A stretch of 6,723 nucleotides of DNA from Vulcanimicrobiota bacterium. GTDB lineage: Bacteria; Vulcanimicrobiota; Vulcanimicrobiia; Eremiobacterales; Eremiobacteraceae. This document shows positions 6,612-6,723 of this stretch, piece after piece (position 1 is the stretch's first letter; each line of letters opens with the position of its first letter). The DNA lies in contig JAFANK010000241.1 of assembly GCA_019232725.1 (NCBI GenBank), forward strand, positions 1 through 6,723. The letters are read 5' to 3'. Made by a program: the position numbers and the translations under genes. The notes under the pieces were generated by a model, which was not told the DNA's origin, ran no database searches, and worked only from the letters and a program-made list of their open reading frames with translations.

Positions 6612-6617
6612 GCAGAG

Positions 6618-6624
6618 AAGGGAG
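6618..6624 (+). promoter_or_regulatory. Ribosome binding site of ftsZ (AAGGGAG)
   Basis: AAGGGAG ends five bases before the ATG at 6630. It is among the better Shine-Dalgarno matches in the window and favours 6630 over the ATG at 6528 as the main ftsZ start. A well-placed independent site fits the need for FtsZ in large excess over FtsA and FtsQ. Confidence 0.8.
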
Positions 6625-6629
6625 AAAAA

Positions 6630-6723
6630 ATGACCGATCAGCGCCGCTACGTTCCCGAGCACATGGCAACCATCAAAGTCATCGGCATCGGTGGCGGAGG
6701 TTGCAACGCCGTCAATCGCATGG
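6630..6723 (+). CDS. ftsZ: Cell division protein FtsZ, 3'-truncated by the window
   Basis: Tubulin-like GTPase that polymerises into the Z ring. Only 31 codons are in the window, but ATIKVIGIGGGGCNAVNRM is the hallmark first beta strand and T1 nucleotide-binding loop of FtsZ. The ATG at 6630 has a good ribosome site (AAGGGAG, 6618-6624, five bases upstream) and gives a usual short N-terminal peptide before the first strand. The frame is open upstream to an ATG at 6528, so a longer form cannot be excluded. The position right after ftsA is the standard order. Confidence 0.97.
   Translation, partial: MTDQRRYVPEHMATIKVIGIGGGGCNAVNRM

Larger units (their letters stand above)
6528..6629 (+). other. 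Open in-frame N-terminal extension upstream of the standard ftsZ start
   Basis: Reading from the ATG at 6528, which overlaps the ftsA stop as ATGA, there are 34 sense codons and no stop before the standard ftsZ ATG at 6630, in the same frame. The encoded peptide starts MTAPRRRRTRSGDTPRPP and is rich in Arg, Pro and Ala, thus probably disordered and basic. Upstream of 6528 only a weak GAAG is seen, while 6630 has a strong ribosome site, so this is more likely an open spacer or minor start than the main FtsZ start. Confidence 0.35.

Overview
The window is a compact, entirely plus-strand gene block from a GC-rich bacterium. It runs from the 3' two thirds of dnaE (replicative DNA polymerase III alpha), through a Cof-type HAD phosphatase, to the division genes ftsQ, ftsA and the first codons of ftsZ. 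No rRNA, tRNA, CRISPR array, insertion sequence or clear rho-independent terminator is visible. The source cannot be named with confidence. The high GC content, the frequent GTG/TTG starts and the ftsQ-ftsA-ftsZ order fit a diderm or little-studied bacterial lineage. The alpha subunit is the DnaE type, not PolC.

Region 1 (1-3579) is dnaE, which enters the window already open; about 390 N-terminal residues, including the PHP domain, lie upstream. Its reading frame is interrupted by a complete in-frame intein of 405 residues (856-2070). The intein carries a two-motif LAGLIDADG homing endonuclease. It sits inside the polymerase domain, just before the conserved YQEQVM motif, so alpha should be inactive until the protein splices. 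The intein looks less GC-rich than the surrounding gene, as expected for a mobile element. This is the main non-routine item in the window.

Region 2 (3576-4406) is a HAD-superfamily (Cof/class IIB) phosphatase whose likely GTG start overlaps the dnaE stop by a GTGA. Region 3 (4393-5181) is ftsQ, overlapping the HAD gene by 14 nt. Region 4 is a 123-nt gap holding an unused AGGAGG and two small inverted repeats. Region 5 (5305-6531) is ftsA with a TTG start behind an AAAGG ribosome site. Region 6 (6532-6629) separates ftsA from the standard ftsZ start at 6630. This spacer is open in the ftsZ frame back to an ATG at 6528 that overlaps the ftsA stop, so an N-terminally extended FtsZ is possible.

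The overlaps and short gaps suggest one transcription unit. FtsQ (periplasmic POTRA scaffold), FtsA (actin-like membrane tether) and FtsZ (tubulin-like ring protein) act together at the septum. The murein-synthesis genes that precede ftsQ in many dcw clusters are absent here; dnaE and the HAD gene occupy that place.
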